64,000 nucleotides of DNA, from assembly GCF_033954835.1 (NCBI RefSeq), contig NZ_CP121471.1, positions 992,001 through 1,056,000 of the forward strand, in the 5' to 3' direction. Positions 18,263 to 28,074 of this stretch are shown piece after piece (position 1 is the stretch's first letter; each line of letters opens with the position of its first letter). The notes under the pieces were generated by a model. That model saw only the letters and a list, made by a program, of their open reading frames with translations, searched no databases and was not told where the DNA came from. This stretch comes from Thiorhodovibrio frisius (GTDB taxonomy: Bacteria; Pseudomonadota; Gammaproteobacteria; Chromatiales; Chromatiaceae). Both the position numbers and the translations under genes were made by a program.

Positions 18263-19336
18263 ATGACCGAGAGTCGGACCAAGGCATATCGTCTCGCACT
18301 CATCGGTCTTGGCCGGGTGGCTTGGCTGCTGGAGCGCGACCCTTTGCGCACCAAGCCTTGTACGCATCTGGGTGCCTGGCTGGAACGTGATGATGTGGAA
18401 CTGGTCGGTGCCTGCGACACGGACCCGGAGCGTCGCGCAGCCTTTGCCGAATTCTTCCCGGAGGTGCCTCTGTATGATGATTACCAGGAGATGCTGGAGC
18501 AGGAGCGGCCGGAGTTACTGAGCATCTGCGCTTATGCCACCGAGCGCTGCGAGATGGTGTTGGCGGCGACCGAGGGGGGCGTGCGCGGCATCTGGTGCGA
18601 AAAAGCCATGGCCACCTCGCTGGAAGAGGCCGACAGGATGGCGCGTGCCTTGGATGCATCCGGGACCCAGATGATTGTTGCCTTCACCCGGCGTTGGTCG
18701 CCGGCCTATGCGACGGTGCGGGATTGGCTTGCCGCGGGGCGCATCGGCGCGTTTGAGTCCGTGAATGTGCATTTTGCAAGCAACCTGCTGCACACCGGCA
18801 CCCATGCCTTTGACGTGCTGCGGCTGTGGTGCGGGGAGCCGACGGCGGTGCGCGCCTGGCTGGATGATGACTCCGGCCTTGCCGAGCAGAGCGGCTATCG
18901 CTTCGATGGGCAAGACATTGTCGAGGACCTCGGCGGTCTGGTGGTGATCGAGTTTCCCGACGGGGTGCGCGCCACGGTGCAGGGGCGCGACAAGGGCTAT
19001 TTTCGCTTCGAGTTCGAGTTGCTCGGCAGTCGCGGCATGATTCGGCTCGGCAACGACCAGCGCCAGCTGTGGTTGCCGGGCAGCTCCATGCACTTTGCCG
19101 GTTTTATGGAGCTCTGCGAAGCGGAATTTCCTGAACCTGCGCCCTTTAACACCTGGCGCTCGGCGGCGGAGAATCTGATCGCGGCGGTTGAGGGGCGTGC
19201 CGAGTCGGCCTGTGGCATTCGCGACGGGCGCGAGGCGTTGGCTATCGCACTGGCCGCGCATGTCAGTCATCGCCAGGGTGGCGCGCCGGTGGCGCCGGCT
19301 GAGGTGCCGACGGACTTGCGGGTGCCGAGCCGCTGA
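18263..19336 (+). CDS. Gfo/Idh/MocA-family NAD(P)-dependent oxidoreductase
   Basis: A 357-residue protein with an N-terminal Rossmann fold (LALIGLGRVAW), a CEKAMA segment equivalent to the family EKP motif with catalytic lysine, and a C-terminal domain with HTGTHAFDVLRLW, where histidine and aspartate complete the active site. Substrates of the family are mostly sugars, nucleotide sugars or inositols; this one cannot be specified. ATG 18263 is chosen as start, with TTAGGGG upstream; TTG 18254 is possible. It stands alone between a gene-poor stretch and the nif promoter. A role in surface-sugar synthesis is a guess. Confidence 0.85.
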   Translation: MTESRTKAYRLALIGLGRVAWLLERDPLRTKPCTHLGAWLERDDVELVGACDTDPERRAAFAEFFPEVPLYDDYQEMLEQERPELLSICAYATERCEMVLAATEGGVRGIWCEKAMATSLEEADRMARALDASGTQMIVAFTRRWSPAYATVRDWLAAGRIGAFESVNVHFASNLLHTGTHAFDVLRLWCGEPTAVRAWLDDDSGLAEQSGYRFDGQDIVEDLGGLVVIEFPDGVRATVQGRDKGYFRFEFELLGSRGMIRLGNDQRQLWLPGSSMHFAGFMELCEAEFPEPAPFNTWRSAAENLIAAVEGRAESACGIRDGREALAIALAAHVSHRQGGAPVAPAEVPTDLRVPSR

Positions 19337-19483
19337 GGGCCATGAGCGGCGACAGGAGCCGCGCATTGCGGCCCCAACCGTCGGCCGCGTTTCCTCCCGA
19401 GCCGCTTTTCTCCATCTCCTTATTGTCGATCTTTCCCCTCTGTCTTCTGTCTCTGTATCCCTGTCTCTGTTTTCCCATCCCGA

Positions 19484-19499
19484 TGTCGTTATCCGCACA
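19484..19499 (+). promoter_or_regulatory. NifA upstream activator sequence
   Basis: TGT-N10-ACA fits the NifA binding consensus exactly. It lies about 100 bp upstream of the sigma-54 promoter of nifH, the normal distance for enhancer action with DNA bending. The rest of the 336-bp gap (19337-19672) holds no gene. Confidence 0.75.
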
Positions 19500-19549
19500 G
19501 CCACTGCGGCTTTGTCGGCTCTGCGACGGGCTGTCGTCTTCATGTCTGA

Positions 19550-20560
<1,011 letters not shown>

Positions 20561-20614
20561 GCCTTCTGGTTCAGGATCGTCAACAAACCCCTAGTCCCAG
20601 TCTGACCGCGCGTC

Positions 20615-20634
20615 TGTCCGCGAATGAGCGGCGG
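20615..20634 (+). promoter_or_regulatory. leader hairpin before nifD
   Basis: TGTCCGCGAATGAGCGGCGG contains a small stem CCGC/GCGG. Nearly the same element stands before nifK (22253-22272). It ends about 22 nt upstream of the nifD ATG. A role in mRNA processing or in translation level is possible but unproven. Confidence 0.4.
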
Positions 20635-20656
20635 CGCCGTTTAGAGGATCGCCCAC

Positions 20657-22141
20657 ATGGCAAAGATGACCCAAGAAGAGACCCAGGCCCTGATTCAGGA
20701 AGTCCTGGAAGTCTATCCCGAGAAGGCCAAGAAAGATCGCGCCAAGCATCTGGCCGCCAATGATCAAAGCGTCGAACAGTCCAAGAAGTGCATTACTTCA
20801 AACCGCAAGTCCCAGCCTGGCGTGATGACCGTGCGTGGCTGCGCCTACGCCGGCTCGCGCGGCGTGGTTTGGGGGCCGGTCAAGGATATGGTGCATATTT
20901 CGCACGGACCGGTCGGCTGCGGCCAGTATTCACGCGCTGGACGGCGGAATTATTACGTCGGCCATACCGGCGTGGATACCTTCGGCACCATGAATTTCAC
21001 CTCCGACTTTCAGGAGAAGGACATCGTCTTCGGTGGCGATAAGAAGCTCGATAAACTGATCGATGAGATCAATGAGCTTTTCCCCTTGGTTAAAGGCATC
21101 TCCGTGCAGTCTGAGTGCCCAATTGGCCTGATTGGCGATGACATTGAGGCGGTGTCCAAGAAAAAGACCAAGGAGCTGGAAAAACCGGTTGTTCCGGTGC
21201 GCTGCGAGGGCTTCCGCGGGGTGTCGCAGTCTCTTGGCCATCACATTGCCAACGACGCGCTGCGCGATTGGGTGCTGTCGAATCGTGATGGCGATAACAG
21301 CTTTGAGACCACGCCTTACGATGTGGCCATTCTGGGTGATTACAACATCGGTGGTGATGCCTGGTCCTCACGCATTCTGCTCGAGGAAATGGGTCTGCGC
21401 GTGGTAGCCATGTGGTCGGGCGATGGTACCTTGCCAGAAATGGAGCTGACCTCAAAGGTCAAGCTCAACCTGGTGCATTGTTATCGGTCGATTAACTATA
21501 TTACCCGTCACATGGAAGAAAAGTACGGGATTCCCTGGATGGAATACAACCTGTTTGGGCCAACCAAAATCGCCGAGTCCCTGCGCGCCATTGCCGCACG
21601 TTTTGATGAGACCATTCAAGCCAATGCTGAGAAGGTCATCGCGAAATACCAGGCTGAGTACGACGCTGTCGTTGCCAAGTACAAACCACGGCTCGAAGGC
21701 AAGAAGGTCATGCTCTACGTCGGTGGTCTGCGCCCGCGTCACATCATCGGCGCCTATGAAGACCTAGGCATGGAAGTTATCGGTTCCGGCTATGAGTTCG
21801 CTCATAACGATGATTATGACCGGACCATGAAGGAAATGGGCAACGCGACGCTGCTCTATGACGATGTCACCGGCTATGAGCTGGAGGAGTTTGTCAAGCG
21901 GCTGAAGCCCGATCTGATCGGCTCTGGCATCAAGGAAAAGTACATCTTCCAGAAGATGGGTGTTCCCTTCCGGCAGATGCACTCCTGGGATTACTCTGGC
22001 CCTTATCACGGCTATGACGGCTTTGCCATCTTTGCCCGCGATATGGATATGACAGTAAATAATCCCTGCTGGAGTCGCATGCAGGCACCCTGGCTGCAAA
22101 CGGCTGAGGACCAGCCGGTCAAACTGGCAGCTAGCGCCTGA
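20657..22141 (+). CDS. nifD: nitrogenase MoFe protein alpha chain
   Basis: 494 residues, full length. The P-cluster cysteines are in [18 protein letters not shown] and [11 protein letters not shown]. The FeMo-cofactor ligands are the cysteine of LVHCYRS and the histidine of QMHSWDYSG. These identify a molybdenum nitrogenase; the vanadium and iron-only alpha subunits (VnfD, AnfD) are different and carry an additional delta subunit gene, absent here. It forms an alpha2beta2 tetramer with NifK. It lies 96 bp after nifH in the same operon. Confidence 0.99.
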   Translation: MAKMTQEETQALIQEVLEVYPEKAKKDRAKHLAANDQSVEQSKKCITSNRKSQPGVMTVRGCAYAGSRGVVWGPVKDMVHISHGPVGCGQYSRAGRRNYYVGHTGVDTFGTMNFTSDFQEKDIVFGGDKKLDKLIDEINELFPLVKGISVQSECPIGLIGDDIEAVSKKKTKELEKPVVPVRCEGFRGVSQSLGHHIANDALRDWVLSNRDGDNSFETTPYDVAILGDYNIGGDAWSSRILLEEMGLRVVAMWSGDGTLPEMELTSKVKLNLVHCYRSINYITRHMEEKYGIPWMEYNLFGPTKIAESLRAIAARFDETIQANAEKVIAKYQAEYDAVVAKYKPRLEGKKVMLYVGGLRPRHIIGAYEDLGMEVIGSGYEFAHNDDYDRTMKEMGNATLLYDDVTGYELEEFVKRLKPDLIGSGIKEKYIFQKMGVPFRQMHSWDYSGPYHGYDGFAIFARDMDMTVNNPCWSRMQAPWLQTAEDQPVKLAASA

Positions 22142-22156
22142 ACCAGCTGGGCCGCG

Positions 22157-22192
22157 ACGGTGAGGCTGGATAACCAGCAGCCTCACCGTTTT
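22157..22192 (+). terminator. stem-loop with T-run between nifD and nifK
   Basis: A perfect 12-bp stem (ACGGTGAGGCTG with CAGCCTCACCGT, 9-nt loop) is followed by TTTT. In an operon whose genes are all needed, it is more likely an attenuator or an mRNA-stabilising end than a full stop. Confidence 0.6.
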
Positions 22193-22252
22193 CCGGAATA
22201 TTGCATTGGCGCCGTCCCCATGGGGCGGTGATTACAGCCTCTTTTTGCCCTT

Positions 22253-22272
22253 TGTCCGCGAATTGGCGGCGG
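22253..22272 (+). promoter_or_regulatory. leader hairpin before nifK
   Basis: TGTCCGCGAATTGGCGGCGG is nearly identical to the element before nifD and also forms the CCGC/GCGG stem, 15 nt before the nifK ATG. The palindrome CCCCATGGGG lies further upstream at 22216-22225. Confidence 0.4.
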
Positions 22273-22287
22273 GGTTGGAGTACACCC

Positions 22288-23859
22288 ATGAGCCAGACTG
22301 TCGAAAAAATCAAACCTTGTTATCCCCTTTTTGTTGATGAGGACTATCAGGAAAGCTTCAAGAACAAGCGCGAGCAGTTCGAAGAAGCCCATTCGGTCGA
22401 TAAGGTCGAAGAGGTCTTTCAGTGGACTACCACGCAAGAGTATCAGGAAAAGAACTTTGCCCGCGAGGCCCTGACCATCGACCCGGCCAAGGCCTGTCAG
22501 CCGCTGGGTGCTGTGCTCTGCTCCCTGGGCTTTGAGAAGACCCTGCCCTATGTGCATGGCTCCCAGGGCTGTGTAGCCTATTTCCGCACCTATTTCAACC
22601 GCCACTTCAAAGAGCCGATCGCCTGCGTGTCGGACTCGATGACCGAGGACGCGGCGGTCTTTGGCGGCCACAAGAACATGTACGAGGGCCTTGAGAATGC
22701 CAAGGCGCTCTACAAGCCCGAGATGATCATGGTCTCCACCACCTGCATGGCCGAGGTTATTGGTGACGACCTCAATGCCTTCATCGGCAACGCCAAGAAG
22801 GAAGGGCATATTCCGGCGGAATTCCCCACGCCTTTTGCCCATACCCCAAGCTTTGTCGGCAGCCATACCACCGGCTGGGACAATATGTTCGAGGGTGTGC
22901 AGCGCTATTTCACTGTCAATGAGATGGAAGGCAAGCAGGTTGGCAGCAACGGCAAAATCAACCTGGTGCCCGGCTTTGAAACCTACCTTGGCAATTATCG
23001 CGTCATGCACCGCATGATGAAAGAAATGGGCGTGGACTACAGCCTGCTGTGCGACCCGTCAGAGGTATTGGATACTCCGGCCGATGGCGAGTACCGCATG
23101 TATGCAGGCGGCACCACCATTGATGAAATCAAGGACGCGCCTAACGCCATCGATACCCTCTTGCTGCAGCCTTGGCAGTTGCCCAAGACCAAGAAGTTTG
23201 TCGATACCATCTGGCACCAGCCCTGTAATCACGTCGATATCCCAATGGGGTTGGAGTGGACGGATAACTTCCTGATGAAAGTCTCTGAAGTGACCGGTAA
23301 GGCTATCCCTGAGAGTCTGGCCAAGGAGCGCGGTCGTTTGGTGGACATGATGACCGACAGTCATGCCTGGCTGCACGGCAAGAAGTTTGCGCTCTATGGC
23401 GATGCGGACTTTGTTATGGGTATGACCAACTTCCTGCTCGAACTTGGCGCCGAGCCCACCCACGTGCTCTGTCACCACGCCAACAAGCGCTGGAAAAAGG
23501 CCTTGGAAAAAACTCTCGCTGCCTCGCCCTATGGTCAGCAAGCGACTGTCTATCTGAGTAAGGATCTGTGGCACATGCGCTCGCTGTGCTTTACCGACAA
23601 GCCAGACTTCCTGATTGGCAACAGTTACGGTAAGTTCATTCAGCGCGACACCCTGCACAAGGGCAAGGAATTCGAGGTGCCATTGATCCGCATTGGCTTC
23701 CCGATTTTCGACCGCCATCATCTGCATCGGATGACCACCATGGGCTATGAGGGTGCCATGTACATTCTCACCACGTTGGTCAATGCGGTGCTTGAGCGTC
23801 TTGATGAAGAAACGCGCATCATGGCCAAGACCGACTTTAACTACGACTTGATTCGTTAA
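22288..23859 (+). CDS. nifK: nitrogenase MoFe protein beta chain
   Basis: 523 residues, exactly the length of the Azotobacter vinelandii protein. P-cluster cysteines are seen in KACQPLGAV, HGSQGCVAYF and STTCMAEVIGDD. The ATG at 22288 follows GGAG; in-frame codons back to 22201 lie in the untranslated leader. It pairs with NifD. A strong hairpin separates it from each neighbour. Confidence 0.99.
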   Translation: MSQTVEKIKPCYPLFVDEDYQESFKNKREQFEEAHSVDKVEEVFQWTTTQEYQEKNFAREALTIDPAKACQPLGAVLCSLGFEKTLPYVHGSQGCVAYFRTYFNRHFKEPIACVSDSMTEDAAVFGGHKNMYEGLENAKALYKPEMIMVSTTCMAEVIGDDLNAFIGNAKKEGHIPAEFPTPFAHTPSFVGSHTTGWDNMFEGVQRYFTVNEMEGKQVGSNGKINLVPGFETYLGNYRVMHRMMKEMGVDYSLLCDPSEVLDTPADGEYRMYAGGTTIDEIKDAPNAIDTLLLQPWQLPKTKKFVDTIWHQPCNHVDIPMGLEWTDNFLMKVSEVTGKAIPESLAKERGRLVDMMTDSHAWLHGKKFALYGDADFVMGMTNFLLELGAEPTHVLCHHANKRWKKALEKTLAASPYGQQATVYLSKDLWHMRSLCFTDKPDFLIGNSYGKFIQRDTLHKGKEFEVPLIRIGFPIFDRHHLHRMTTMGYEGAMYILTTLVNAVLERLDEETRIMAKTDFNYDLIR

Positions 23860-23868
23860 TGCAGGTAG

Positions 23869-23897
23869 CCGGCGCTGTCATGCACTGACAGCGCCGG
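23869..23897 (+). other. perfect 12-bp intercistronic hairpin between nifK and nifT
   Basis: CCGGCGCTGTCA and TGACAGCGCCGG form a perfect stem with a 5-nt loop, 10 nt after the nifK stop. No T-run follows, so it is not a classical terminator. It would protect the 3' end of a processed nifHDK message. Confidence 0.6.
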
Positions 23898-23924
23898 TTG
23901 GCAGCGAATCATGAGGATGCATGA

Positions 23925-24140
23925 ATGCCCAATGTGATGATTCGAAAAAAAGACGATGGCGCTCTGCTTTTCTATGTCGCAAAAAAGGACATGGAAGAGA
24001 CCATCGCCAGCGTCGAGACTGACACGGCCGAGGCTTGGGGGGGTGAAGTGGCCCTGACTGACGGTTCGCGCTGGTACATCGACCCGATCAGCCCTCCGCC
24101 TGCCTTTCCGACAACCCTGAGATTCAAGCGCGCCGCATAA
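23925..24140 (+). CDS. nifT: NifT/FixU family protein
   Basis: A 71-residue protein of the NifT/FixU family: MPNVMIRKKDDGALLFYVAKKD at the N-terminus in register with the family, and WGGEVALTDGSRWYI in the middle. Its position directly after nifK is the usual one. NifT is not essential for nitrogen fixation in tested strains and its molecular role is not settled. The ATG is preceded by GAGGATGC. Confidence 0.93.
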   Translation: MPNVMIRKKDDGALLFYVAKKDMEETIASVETDTAEAWGGEVALTDGSRWYIDPISPPPAFPTTLRFKRAA

Positions 24141-24167
24141 TGGCGCCCGCCTGACAGGAGATATCCC

Positions 24168-24362
24168 ATGGCTTACCAGATAATGAAAGACCTTTGCACC
24201 GCCTGTGGCGACTGCGAGCCAGTCTGCCCGACTGACTCAATCGGCCCGGCCAAAGGCGTCTATGCCATTAATACTGAAACCTGCAACGAATGCGACGGCG
24301 AGTCCGATATGCCCCAGTGCATCGACGCCTGCATGGAAGACGGCTGCATTCTTCCTGTTTGA
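24168..24362 (+). CDS. nif-associated 2[4Fe-4S] ferredoxin
   Basis: 64 residues. The first cluster motif is CTACGDCEPVCP. The second is a spaced set: CNEC, then C of MPQC and C of IDAC, with an eight-residue insertion typical of FdxN/NifH-associated bacterial ferredoxins. It probably donates electrons to NifH or takes part in cofactor assembly. AGGAG precedes the ATG. It lies 27 bp after nifT and before a hairpin. Confidence 0.9.
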   Translation: MAYQIMKDLCTACGDCEPVCPTDSIGPAKGVYAINTETCNECDGESDMPQCIDACMEDGCILPV

Positions 24363-24377
24363 TAATGGCGGTGTCCA

Positions 24378-24397
24378 GGGGCGAACTTGTTCGCCCC
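24378..24397 (+). terminator. stem-loop after the nif ferredoxin gene
   Basis: GGGGCGAAC-TT-GTTCGCCCC is a 20-nt perfect palindrome followed by an AT-rich ATCTAATTTTA. It may act as a partial terminator before nafY. GTTCGCCCCAT is repeated at about 24421-24431. Confidence 0.5.
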
Positions 24398-24465
24398 ATC
24401 TAATTTTAGGCTGCGGACTCGTTCGCCCCATGCACTAAACACTGGCTAAGACCACCCGTAACACC

Positions 24466-25185
24466 ATGACCACCACCGCACTGACCGAAGACATGGCGCT
24501 GCGCATTGGCCTAGCCGCGCGCGCCCTGCCCGATACCACGCCGGCGCGCCTGATGGCGGTATTGGCCGACTGCATTGGTCTGCCACCCAACGCCGAAAAG
24601 CTCGACACCCTGAGCATCAAGCAACTGCGCAATGGCGCCAGCGGCGAACTTGCTGATTGCGACAACTCGGTGCTCAAAACTGCGCTGGCCTACCTCAAGG
24701 GCACCGCCAGCACGGACAGCCTGCCACCCCCGGCGCCCCAAAGCCCGCTGACCAATGCAGAGGGAAGCGACCCCGAAGGCGTGATTCGAGTCGCCATTGC
24801 CTCCAACAATGGCGAGTTGCTCGACGGCCATTTCGGCTCTTGCGAGCGATTTTTGGTGTATCAAGTCAGCCTTGATCAGGTCCGCCTGATTGACTGTCGC
24901 GAGATCGACGACCGCCAGGCCGATGACGACAAGAACGGCTATCGTGCCGGCCTGATCGCCGATTGCCAGTTGCTTTATGTGGTATCCGTTGGCGGCCCAG
25001 CCGCAGCTAAGGTGGTCAAGCACAACATTCACCCCATCAAGGTACCCGATGGTGGCGCAGCGCCGGCTCTGATTGCTGAGCTGCAACAGATTATCGGCGA
25101 CAAGACACCGCCCTGGCTTGCCAAGATCATGGGCCAACCGGCTGAGTCCCGGGTGCGTTTTACGGCGGAAGCGCTTGAAGAATGA
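24466..25185 (+). CDS. nafY: NafY-like FeMo-cofactor carrier (nitrogenase gamma protein)
   Basis: 239 residues. The N-terminal approximately 85 residues are helical and match the NafY apo-nitrogenase-binding domain. The C-terminal part is a NifX/NifB-like domain with VAIASNNGELLDGHFGSC; the histidine in DGHFG is where the cofactor is bound in this family. In Azotobacter vinelandii nafY also follows nifHDKT. It stabilises apo-dinitrogenase and hands over FeMo-co. The stop overlaps the next gene by four bases. Confidence 0.88.
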   Translation: MTTTALTEDMALRIGLAARALPDTTPARLMAVLADCIGLPPNAEKLDTLSIKQLRNGASGELADCDNSVLKTALAYLKGTASTDSLPPPAPQSPLTNAEGSDPEGVIRVAIASNNGELLDGHFGSCERFLVYQVSLDQVRLIDCREIDDRQADDDKNGYRAGLIADCQLLYVVSVGGPAAAKVVKHNIHPIKVPDGGAAPALIAELQQIIGDKTPPWLAKIMGQPAESRVRFTAEALEE

Positions 25186-25466
25186 TCACCCCCGAACGCA
25201 TCGATCAGATCGTCACCATCGTCGAGCGCGCCGGTCTGAACCTCCAGACTCTGAGCGCGCTGCGCGAAGCCTTGCCCGATCTGCACTTCACCCAATGCAT
25301 GGATGATGATCTGGGCGAGCAGAGCCCGGTGCGCAGCGGTTCTGGATTTAACCTCTACCTGGTTGAAGGCACCAGCGGTCATTGCCTGCAACTGACGCGC
25401 AATCTGGAATTGGCGACCGGGGTGTTGCTGGCCGAGGTCGATCCCAATTCCGACGGGGATCGCTGA
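25182..25466 (+). CDS. small nif-linked protein (DUF6129-like)
   Basis: 94 residues, starting in the ATGA overlap with nafY. The sequence (ERIDQIVTIVERAGL, LPDLHFTQCMDDD, FNLYLVEGTSGHC) resembles a small domain of unknown function found after nafY or nifX in gammaproteobacterial nif operons. Translational coupling supports a role in cofactor maturation. No catalytic residues are evident. Confidence 0.7.
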   Translation: MITPERIDQIVTIVERAGLNLQTLSALREALPDLHFTQCMDDDLGEQSPVRSGSGFNLYLVEGTSGHCLQLTRNLELATGVLLAEVDPNSDGDR

Positions 25467-25558
25467 TCCCGCGCTTTCCCACCTGATCTTGTATCTCCGG
25501 CGGGTCTCTGCTAACTTGCCTGCTTGCGCCGCGTATTGAGATGCTGCGCTCTCGTTTT

Positions 25559-25678
25559 GGTGGGTGGTGTCGGTCCCCGCGCAAGACTAAATCGTGAACC
25601 CGGTCAGGCCCGGAAGGGAGCAGCCGCAGCGATGGACGTTTGTGCCGTGGTGTGGCTGGCACTGTCCACCACCCCACC
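25559..25678 (+). ncRNA. ffs: signal recognition particle 4.5S RNA
   Basis: The conserved tip GGTCAGGCCCGGAAGGGAGCAGCC-type loop is present at about 25600-25625 (GTCAGG, CGGAAGG, AGCAGCC), followed by GTGCCG and GGCTGGCA as in the Escherichia coli RNA. The ends GGTGGGTGGTG and CACCACCCCACC pair to close the hairpin. The length of about 120 nt suits the small bacterial form. It binds Ffh for co-translational targeting. It is next to dnaX, a common place in proteobacteria. The exact ends are estimated. Confidence 0.9.
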
Positions 25679-25810
25679 AAGATCTTGAATTTCTGGCATT
25701 TATTGGCCAGGATCCATCAACCGGGATTCATTCACCGGGGTGGACGGGACCAGAAACCTCAGATCCTGTGTCTCGACCATCCAGCCAGCGGCGCGCTCTG
25801 TTTCATTTGC

Positions 25811-27628
25811 ATGTTGTCAAGCGATTCCGACCCGGCCAAGCATGCCACCACGGGCTATCAGGTGCTGGCGCGCAAATGGCGCCCGCAGACCTTCGCCGAC
25901 CTAGTCGGGCAGGAGCATGTTGTTCAGGCACTGACCAATGCGCTTGATCGTGGGCAGTTGCATCATGCGTATCTGTTCACTGGCACCCGCGGGGTTGGCA
26001 AGACCACGCTGGCGCGCATTCTGGCCAAGTCGCTCAATTGCGATCAGGGCGTGAGCGCCTCGCCCTGTGGCACCTGCAGCAGTTGTCGGGAGATTCACGA
26101 GGGGCGTTTTATCGATCTGCAGGAGATCGACGCGGCGTCGCGGACCAAGGTCGAGCAGACTCGGGAATTGCTCGAAAATGTCCCCTTCGCGCCCGTGCGC
26201 GGTCGTTACAAAGTGTACCTTATTGATGAGGTGCACATGTTTTCAGGCCATAGCTTCAATGCGCTGCTCAAAACCCTTGAGGAGCCGCCGCCGCATGTGA
26301 AGTTTGTTCTGGCGACGACCGATCCGCAAAAGCTCCCGGCCACGGTTTTATCGCGCTGTCTCCAGTTCAATCTCAAGCATTTGCTGCCGGAGCAGATCGG
26401 GGCGCGGTTTCTGCAAGTCCTTGAAACCGAGGGGATCGAATTCGAACAACCGGCGCTGGCGCTGCTGGCGCGCGCGGCTGAGGGCAGCATGCGCGACGGC
26501 CTGAGCCTGCTCGATCAAGGCATTGCCTTTGGTGGCGGGCAATTGCGGCTGGCCGATGTGCGTTCCATGCTCGGGGCGCTTGATCAGGATCTGACCCTGG
26601 CGCTACTCGAGGCGCTTTGTGATTGCGATGCCCCCCGACTGCTTGCGGAAATCGGCCGGGTTTCCGAGTTGACACCGGATTTTGCCGGCGTGCTCAAGGC
26701 CGTGATCGGATTGCTTCATCGTCTGGCGCTGGCGCAGCAGGTGCCGGCCACCCTTGACAGCGCCGACCCCGACTATGAGCGCCTTCACGCCCTGGCTGAG
26801 CGTGTCGCGCCGGAAGATCTGCAGCTTTACTATCAAGTGGCGGTCATGGGCCAACAGGACTTGCCGTTGGCACCTGATGCCCGCACCGGGCTTGAAATGG
26901 TGTTTCTGCGCGCGCTTGCCTTCCGTCCGGATAGCACGTCAGCACCGCGCGCCGGCACCCGTGGGGGAGGAGCCGGACCCGCGCCTGGACCCTCCGGCGC
27001 TCAATCCGGCACCCAAACTGGAATCCAGTCCGGAAATCACGCCAGCCAGGGAAGCAAGGCCGCAGAAGCGCTCCCTCGGGCGAGCAAGGTGGCTGAACCC
27101 TCTTATCCCGAGTCAGCGACAACGCAACCAACCGCGCCAGCGCAACCGACCGAGTCCAGGCGCCCGGTGGCGCGGGCGAGTGCTCGCGAACCTGAGGTAG
27201 TGCAGCCGGCGATAACACCAGGCGTGGTGCCGCCTCTGAATGGCGACCGGGACTGGCATGCGCTGGTCGAGCATCTGCCGGTGAACGGGCTCGGTCGTCA
27301 GTTGGCCTCGCACTGCGCCTTCAACTCCTGGGCCGGCGGTGAACTGCACCTGCATCTTGAGCCCGACTGCGAGCACCTGATCAAGGCTGACGCAGCGGAG
27401 CAGCGGCTCGCGCAAACCCTGCAAGAGGTGCTTGGCCAGCCGGTGCGGCTGCGGATCGAGGCGCGACGCTCGGCGAACGACACCCCGGCACGGGCGCGGG
27501 CGCGCGAAGAACAACGGCTTCAGCGCGAGGCCGAAGTGCTGGTGCGCGAGGATCCCATTGCCTTGGGACTGGTGTCGCGACTCAATGCAGAATGGGTACC
27601 GGGGAGTTTTCGCGCTACCGGCGCCTGA
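25811..27628 (+). CDS. dnaX: DNA polymerase III subunit gamma/tau
   Basis: 605 residues. The clamp-loader ATPase has Walker A GTRGVGKTTLAR, a zinc knuckle with four cysteines (CDQG, CGTCSSC), Walker B VYLIDEVHMF and sensor VLSRCLQF. A Pro/Gln/Ser-rich linker (about 390-470) leads to a C-terminal tau domain. ATG 25811 puts 19 residues before YQVLARKWRPQTF; an in-frame start at 25640 would lie inside the 4.5S RNA gene. No A-rich slippery site like the one that produces gamma in E. coli was noticed. It loads the sliding clamp and couples polymerase to helicase. Confidence 0.96.
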   Translation: MLSSDSDPAKHATTGYQVLARKWRPQTFADLVGQEHVVQALTNALDRGQLHHAYLFTGTRGVGKTTLARILAKSLNCDQGVSASPCGTCSSCREIHEGRFIDLQEIDAASRTKVEQTRELLENVPFAPVRGRYKVYLIDEVHMFSGHSFNALLKTLEEPPPHVKFVLATTDPQKLPATVLSRCLQFNLKHLLPEQIGARFLQVLETEGIEFEQPALALLARAAEGSMRDGLSLLDQGIAFGGGQLRLADVRSMLGALDQDLTLALLEALCDCDAPRLLAEIGRVSELTPDFAGVLKAVIGLLHRLALAQQVPATLDSADPDYERLHALAERVAPEDLQLYYQVAVMGQQDLPLAPDARTGLEMVFLRALAFRPDSTSAPRAGTRGGGAGPAPGPSGAQSGTQTGIQSGNHASQGSKAAEALPRASKVAEPSYPESATTQPTAPAQPTESRRPVARASAREPEVVQPAITPGVVPPLNGDRDWHALVEHLPVNGLGRQLASHCAFNSWAGGELHLHLEPDCEHLIKADAAEQRLAQTLQEVLGQPVRLRIEARRSANDTPARARAREEQRLQREAEVLVREDPIALGLVSRLNAEWVPGSFRATGA

Positions 27629-27711
27629 TCGGCCCCCAATCGGAATAGCCAAGGGGCAGCGGATACCGGCAGGGATCAAGAATTCCATCGAAAAACGACA
27701 GAGGATCATGC

Positions 27712-28035
27712 ATGAAAGGCGGAATCGGGAATATGCTCAAGCAGGCGCAGAAAATGCAGCAGGAGCTGCAAGAATCGCAGGAGCGCTTGGCACTGGAGGA
27801 GGTGACGGGTGAGTCGGGCGGAGGCATGGTGAAAATCACCATGACCGGCAAGTATGAGGTGCGCAAGGTGGAACTCGACCCATCGTTGCTCAGCGACGAC
27901 AAGGAGATGCTTGAGGATCTGATTGCCGCCGCCACCAACGATGCCGTGCACCGTGTCGCTGAAAAACAAAAGGAAAGCATGGCAAACCTGACCGCAGGCC
28001 TGCCGCTGCCGCCGGGAATGAAGCTGCCGTTCTAG
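27712..28035 (+). CDS. ybaB: YbaB/EbfC nucleoid-associated protein
   Basis: 107 residues, the usual length. [19 protein letters not shown] at the N-terminus and [11 protein letters not shown] at the C-terminus are typical. It binds DNA as a dimer. The order dnaX-ybaB-recR is conserved in bacteria. GAGGAT precedes the ATG. Confidence 0.95.
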   Translation: MKGGIGNMLKQAQKMQQELQESQERLALEEVTGESGGGMVKITMTGKYEVRKVELDPSLLSDDKEMLEDLIAAATNDAVHRVAEKQKESMANLTAGLPLPPGMKLPF

Positions 28036-28074
28036 CCATGAGTTCCGGGGCAGGGCGGGGATTGCCAAGGCCCG

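Noticed and set aside
25640-25810. Upstream in-frame extension of dnaX
   Set aside because: It overlaps the 4.5S RNA gene and the 4.5S RNA consensus explains the sequence; ATG 25811 gives the normal N-terminus.
26900-27200. Programmed frameshift in dnaX
   Set aside because: No A-rich slippery heptamer or suitable stem-loop was seen in the linker region.
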